18,223 nucleotides of DNA from positions 1 to 18,223 of the forward strand of contig JBGTEN010000087.1 in assembly GCA_041747755.1 (NCBI GenBank). The letters are read 5' to 3'. The notes under the pieces are model-generated. The model made no database searches. It was given only the letters and a program-made list of their open reading frames with translations, and was not told where the DNA came from. The DNA is from Aurantibrevibacter sp041747755. GTDB taxonomy: Bacteria > Bacteroidota > Bacteroidia > Flavobacteriales > Flavobacteriaceae. This document shows, one piece after another, positions 16,440 to 18,223 of this stretch. How positions within the stretch are numbered: position 1 is the stretch's first letter; the number at the start of each line of letters is the position of its first letter. A program made the position numbers and the translations under genes.

Positions 16440-17720
16440 TTATCCCATTTTAAACATCTTCTCCCGTATCTCATTCAGGCATAAATTTCCCAAACTACCC
16501 TCATGGGTATGTTTAATATCGCGTTTTGGGGAAAAAGTACCCTCATTAATTTCCTTACCCATTTTCTTATACGCATCCCGGAAAGGCATGCCGCTCAGAA
16601 CCAATTCGTTTAAGGTATCTACACTAAAGAGATAATCATATTTTGAATCTTCTAAAATGGTTTCATTCACACTAATTTCTCTAAGACTAAAAGTCAAAAT
16701 TTCGATACAAGCTTTTATATCCTGTATAGCAGGCACAATGACGTCTTTTACCAATTGTAAATCCCGGTGATACCCGCTGGGGAGATTATTTATGATTAAA
16801 GTCAACTGATTGGGAACGGCTTGCAATTTGTTGCACTTGCCACGTACCAGTTCAAACACATCAGGGTTTTTCTTATGCGGCATAATGCTGGAACCCGTAG
16901 TTAATTCATCCGGAAAAGAAATAAAATTAAAATTCTGACTCATATACAAGCAGATATCCATCGCCATTTTGGATAGCGTTGCAGCAATACTACTGATACC
17001 AAAAGCGGTTGCCTTTTCTACTTTTCCCCGACCCATTTGTGCCGCAACCACATTGTATTTTAAAGTTTCAAAGCCCATTTCCTTTGTTGTAAAGGTACGG
17101 TCCACCGGAAAAGAACTGCCATACCCTGCTGCACTGCCCAGCGGATTCTGATCGGCTATTTTATAGGCCGCATCTATAAAATATAGATCGTCTATTAAAC
17201 TTTCTGCATAAGCAGAAAACCACAGACCAAAAGACGAAGGCATAGCTATTTGCAAATGAGTATACCCTGGCAATAAAATGGTTTTGTATTTATCTGCGAG
17301 ATTGAGCAACAAATCAAACAGTGTTTTGGTTTGTTGTTTTATTTCTGAAAGCTCATTCTTTAAATACAAGTGCATAGCGACCAAAACCTGATCGTTTCTG
17401 GAACGTGCAGTGTGAATTTTTTTTCCGGTATCCCCTAATTTTTCGATAAGAAGAAATTCTATTTTGGAGTGCATGTCCTCAAAGGTATCTTCAATCGTAA
17501 AAGTGCCATGGTCAATTGTTGTGGCAATTAGGTTGAGTTCAGCAACTAAGTCCTCCACTTCAGACGGAGTAAGCAAGCCGATTTTGCCCAGCATTTTAGC
17601 ATGCGCCTTGGAAGCAATTACGTCATATTTCGCCAAAACCAAATCCAGTTCCCGGTCATTGCCTACTGTAAAATGGTCTATCTTTTTATCTGTACTAAAT
17701 CCTTTATCCCACAGTTTCAT
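16440..17720 (-). CDS. argH: Argininosuccinate lyase
   Basis: Cleaves argininosuccinate to arginine and fumarate, the last step of arginine synthesis, as a cytosolic tetramer. The 426-residue protein belongs to the fumarase/aspartase superfamily and shows its signatures in order: KIHTARSRNDQV (residues 101-112), GYTHLQIAMPSSFG with His155 at the expected catalytic site, and the GSSIMPHKKNPD loop (276-287) carrying the catalytic Ser. It is shorter than the enterobacterial enzyme (about 457), mainly at the C-terminus; I recall this as usual in flavobacteria. The start is ATG at 17720. It follows an M20 deacylase gene 82 bp upstream on the same strand, so the two probably share an mRNA, with heptad arrays filling the gap. 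Assignment is firm. Confidence 0.96.
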   Translation of the reverse strand: MKLWDKGFSTDKKIDHFTVGNDRELDLVLAKYDVIASKAHAKMLGKIGLLTPSEVEDLVAELNLIATTIDHGTFTIEDTFEDMHSKIEFLLIEKLGDTGKKIHTARSRNDQVLVAMHLYLKNELSEIKQQTKTLFDLLLNLADKYKTILLPGYTHLQIAMPSSFGLWFSAYAESLIDDLYFIDAAYKIADQNPLGSAAGYGSSFPVDRTFTTKEMGFETLKYNVVAAQMGRGKVEKATAFGISSIAATLSKMAMDICLYMSQNFNFISFPDELTTGSSIMPHKKNPDVFELVRGKCNKLQAVPNQLTLIINNLPSGYHRDLQLVKDVIVPAIQDIKACIEILTFSLREISVNETILEDSKYDYLFSVDTLNELVLSGMPFRDAYKKMGKEINEGTFSPKRDIKHTHEGSLGNLCLNEIREKMFKMG

Positions 17721-17727
17721 AAGTATA

Positions 17728-17809
17728 GTATTGAGCTATTAGTATTGAGTATTGAGGAGTTAGAATGGACAATGTTTTTTCTCTATACTTTGTACTCATT
17801 ACTTACTTC
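17728..17809. repeat. Two convergent arrays of 7-bp repeats between argE and argH
   Basis: On the plus strand six consecutive heptads of the form GnnnnnA run from 17728 to 17769; GTATTGA itself occurs at 17728, 17742 and 17749. On the minus strand five consecutive heptads of the same form run from 17809 back to 17775, including GTAATGA, GTACAAA and GTATAGA. The arrays face each other around a 5-bp centre (17770-17774). They create inverted matches such as AGTATAG (17722-17728) with CTATACT (17783-17789), and GTATTGAGTA (17742-17751) with TACTCATTAC (17793-17802, one mismatch). The right array runs into the argE stop codon. A role in mRNA structure or as a mobile repeat is inference only. Confidence 0.65.
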
Positions 17810-18223
17810 TCCTTTAAAAATCCCTCCAAAATTTTAATATAGATGTCAATCCCTACTTCAATTTCCTTTACATAAATAAACTCATCTGCCGAATGGGATC
17901 GGGTGCTGTCACCGGGTCCCAGCTTTAAAGACTGACAACTGAGTGTCGCCTGATCTGATAAGGTGGGGGAACCGTAGGTATTTCTACCCAATGCTACTCC
18001 TGCTTTCACCAATGGATGATCCGGATCAATAGAAGACGAATTCAGTCGTAATGAGCGCTCTTTTAATTCACATGGGGCTTGGTCCTTTAAAATCCTTGCT
18101 ATTTCTTTATTGGTATAACAATCATTAACCCGAACATCGATAACCAGATGTACTTCTGCAGGGACTACATTATGCTGACTTCCTCCACTGATTTGTGTCA
18201 CGGTAAGCTTCACCGGACCCAAT
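17803..18223 (-). CDS. argE: M20-family metallopeptidase, ArgE-type N-acyl deacylase (5' end cut by window)
   Basis: The frame runs off the right edge of the window, so only the last 139 residues are seen and the first metal-binding motifs are missing. The visible part has the M20 dimerisation domain (QISGGSQHNVVPAEVHLVID, then VRVN) and the C-terminal catalytic region with GPGDSTRSHSADEFI, whose His is the conserved metal ligand. In this pathway the enzyme removes the acetyl or succinyl group from ornithine or citrulline; Bacteroidota commonly use an acylated-citrulline route, so N-acylcitrulline is a likely substrate, but this is inference. The stop TAA is at 17803-17805. Position just upstream of argH on the same strand supports the arginine role over other M20 peptidases. 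Confidence 0.82.
   Translation of the reverse strand, partial: LGPVKLTVTQISGGSQHNVVPAEVHLVIDVRVNDCYTNKEIARILKDQAPCELKERSLRLNSSSIDPDHPLVKAGVALGRNTYGSPTLSDQATLSCQSLKLGPGDSTRSHSADEFIYVKEIEVGIDIYIKILEGFLKEK

Overview
The window looks like chromosomal DNA from a marine-type member of the Flavobacteriaceae (Bacteroidota). The evidence is the AT-rich sequence with A-rich leaders and no Shine-Dalgarno motifs, -7 promoter boxes of the TAnnTTTG type (TATCTTTG, TACCTTTG), a mevalonate pathway next to a UbiA-type geranylgeranylglycerol-phosphate prenyltransferase, a TamB gene followed by a TamA-like lipoprotein gene (TamL), and a 426-residue ArgH beside an M20 deacylase. I see no rRNA, tRNA, CRISPR array, transposase or phage gene.

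Layout, left to right. (1) 1-939: the 3' part of a HI0933-family flavoprotein, cut by the window edge. (2) 940-1118: a short gap with heptad-like repeats, an inverted repeat and a possible 28-codon reading frame. (3) 1119-3361, minus strand: a two-gene glycerol operon, glpK then glpF, preceded by a separate minus-strand tspO (3528-4001). (4) 4097-8068, plus strand: diphosphomevalonate decarboxylase, then mevalonate kinase and the UbiA prenyltransferase 10 bp apart, then an rRNA pseudouridine synthase with its own strong promoter. (5) 8242-15590, plus strand: tamB and tamL, 14 bp apart. (6) 15836-16342: a small exported protein that I do not recognise. (7) 16440-18223, minus strand: argE (cut by the window end) and argH, separated by two heptad arrays that face each other.

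How the genes work together. GlpF lets glycerol in and GlpK traps it as glycerol 3-phosphate. The decarboxylase and kinase are two steps from mevalonate to isopentenyl diphosphate. The UbiA enzyme could join polyprenyl chains to a glycerol phosphate backbone, although its true acceptor is not proven. TamB and TamL form an envelope-spanning machine for outer-membrane biogenesis. ArgE and ArgH act late in arginine synthesis.

Most of the window is ordinary housekeeping sequence and I do not see a clear new multi-gene system. The observations most worth checking are the convergent heptad arrays between argE and argH, the glycerolipid-type prenyltransferase coupled to mevalonate kinase, the TTG start followed by A10 in tspO, the twin -7 boxes before the pseudouridine synthase, and the unknown secreted protein.
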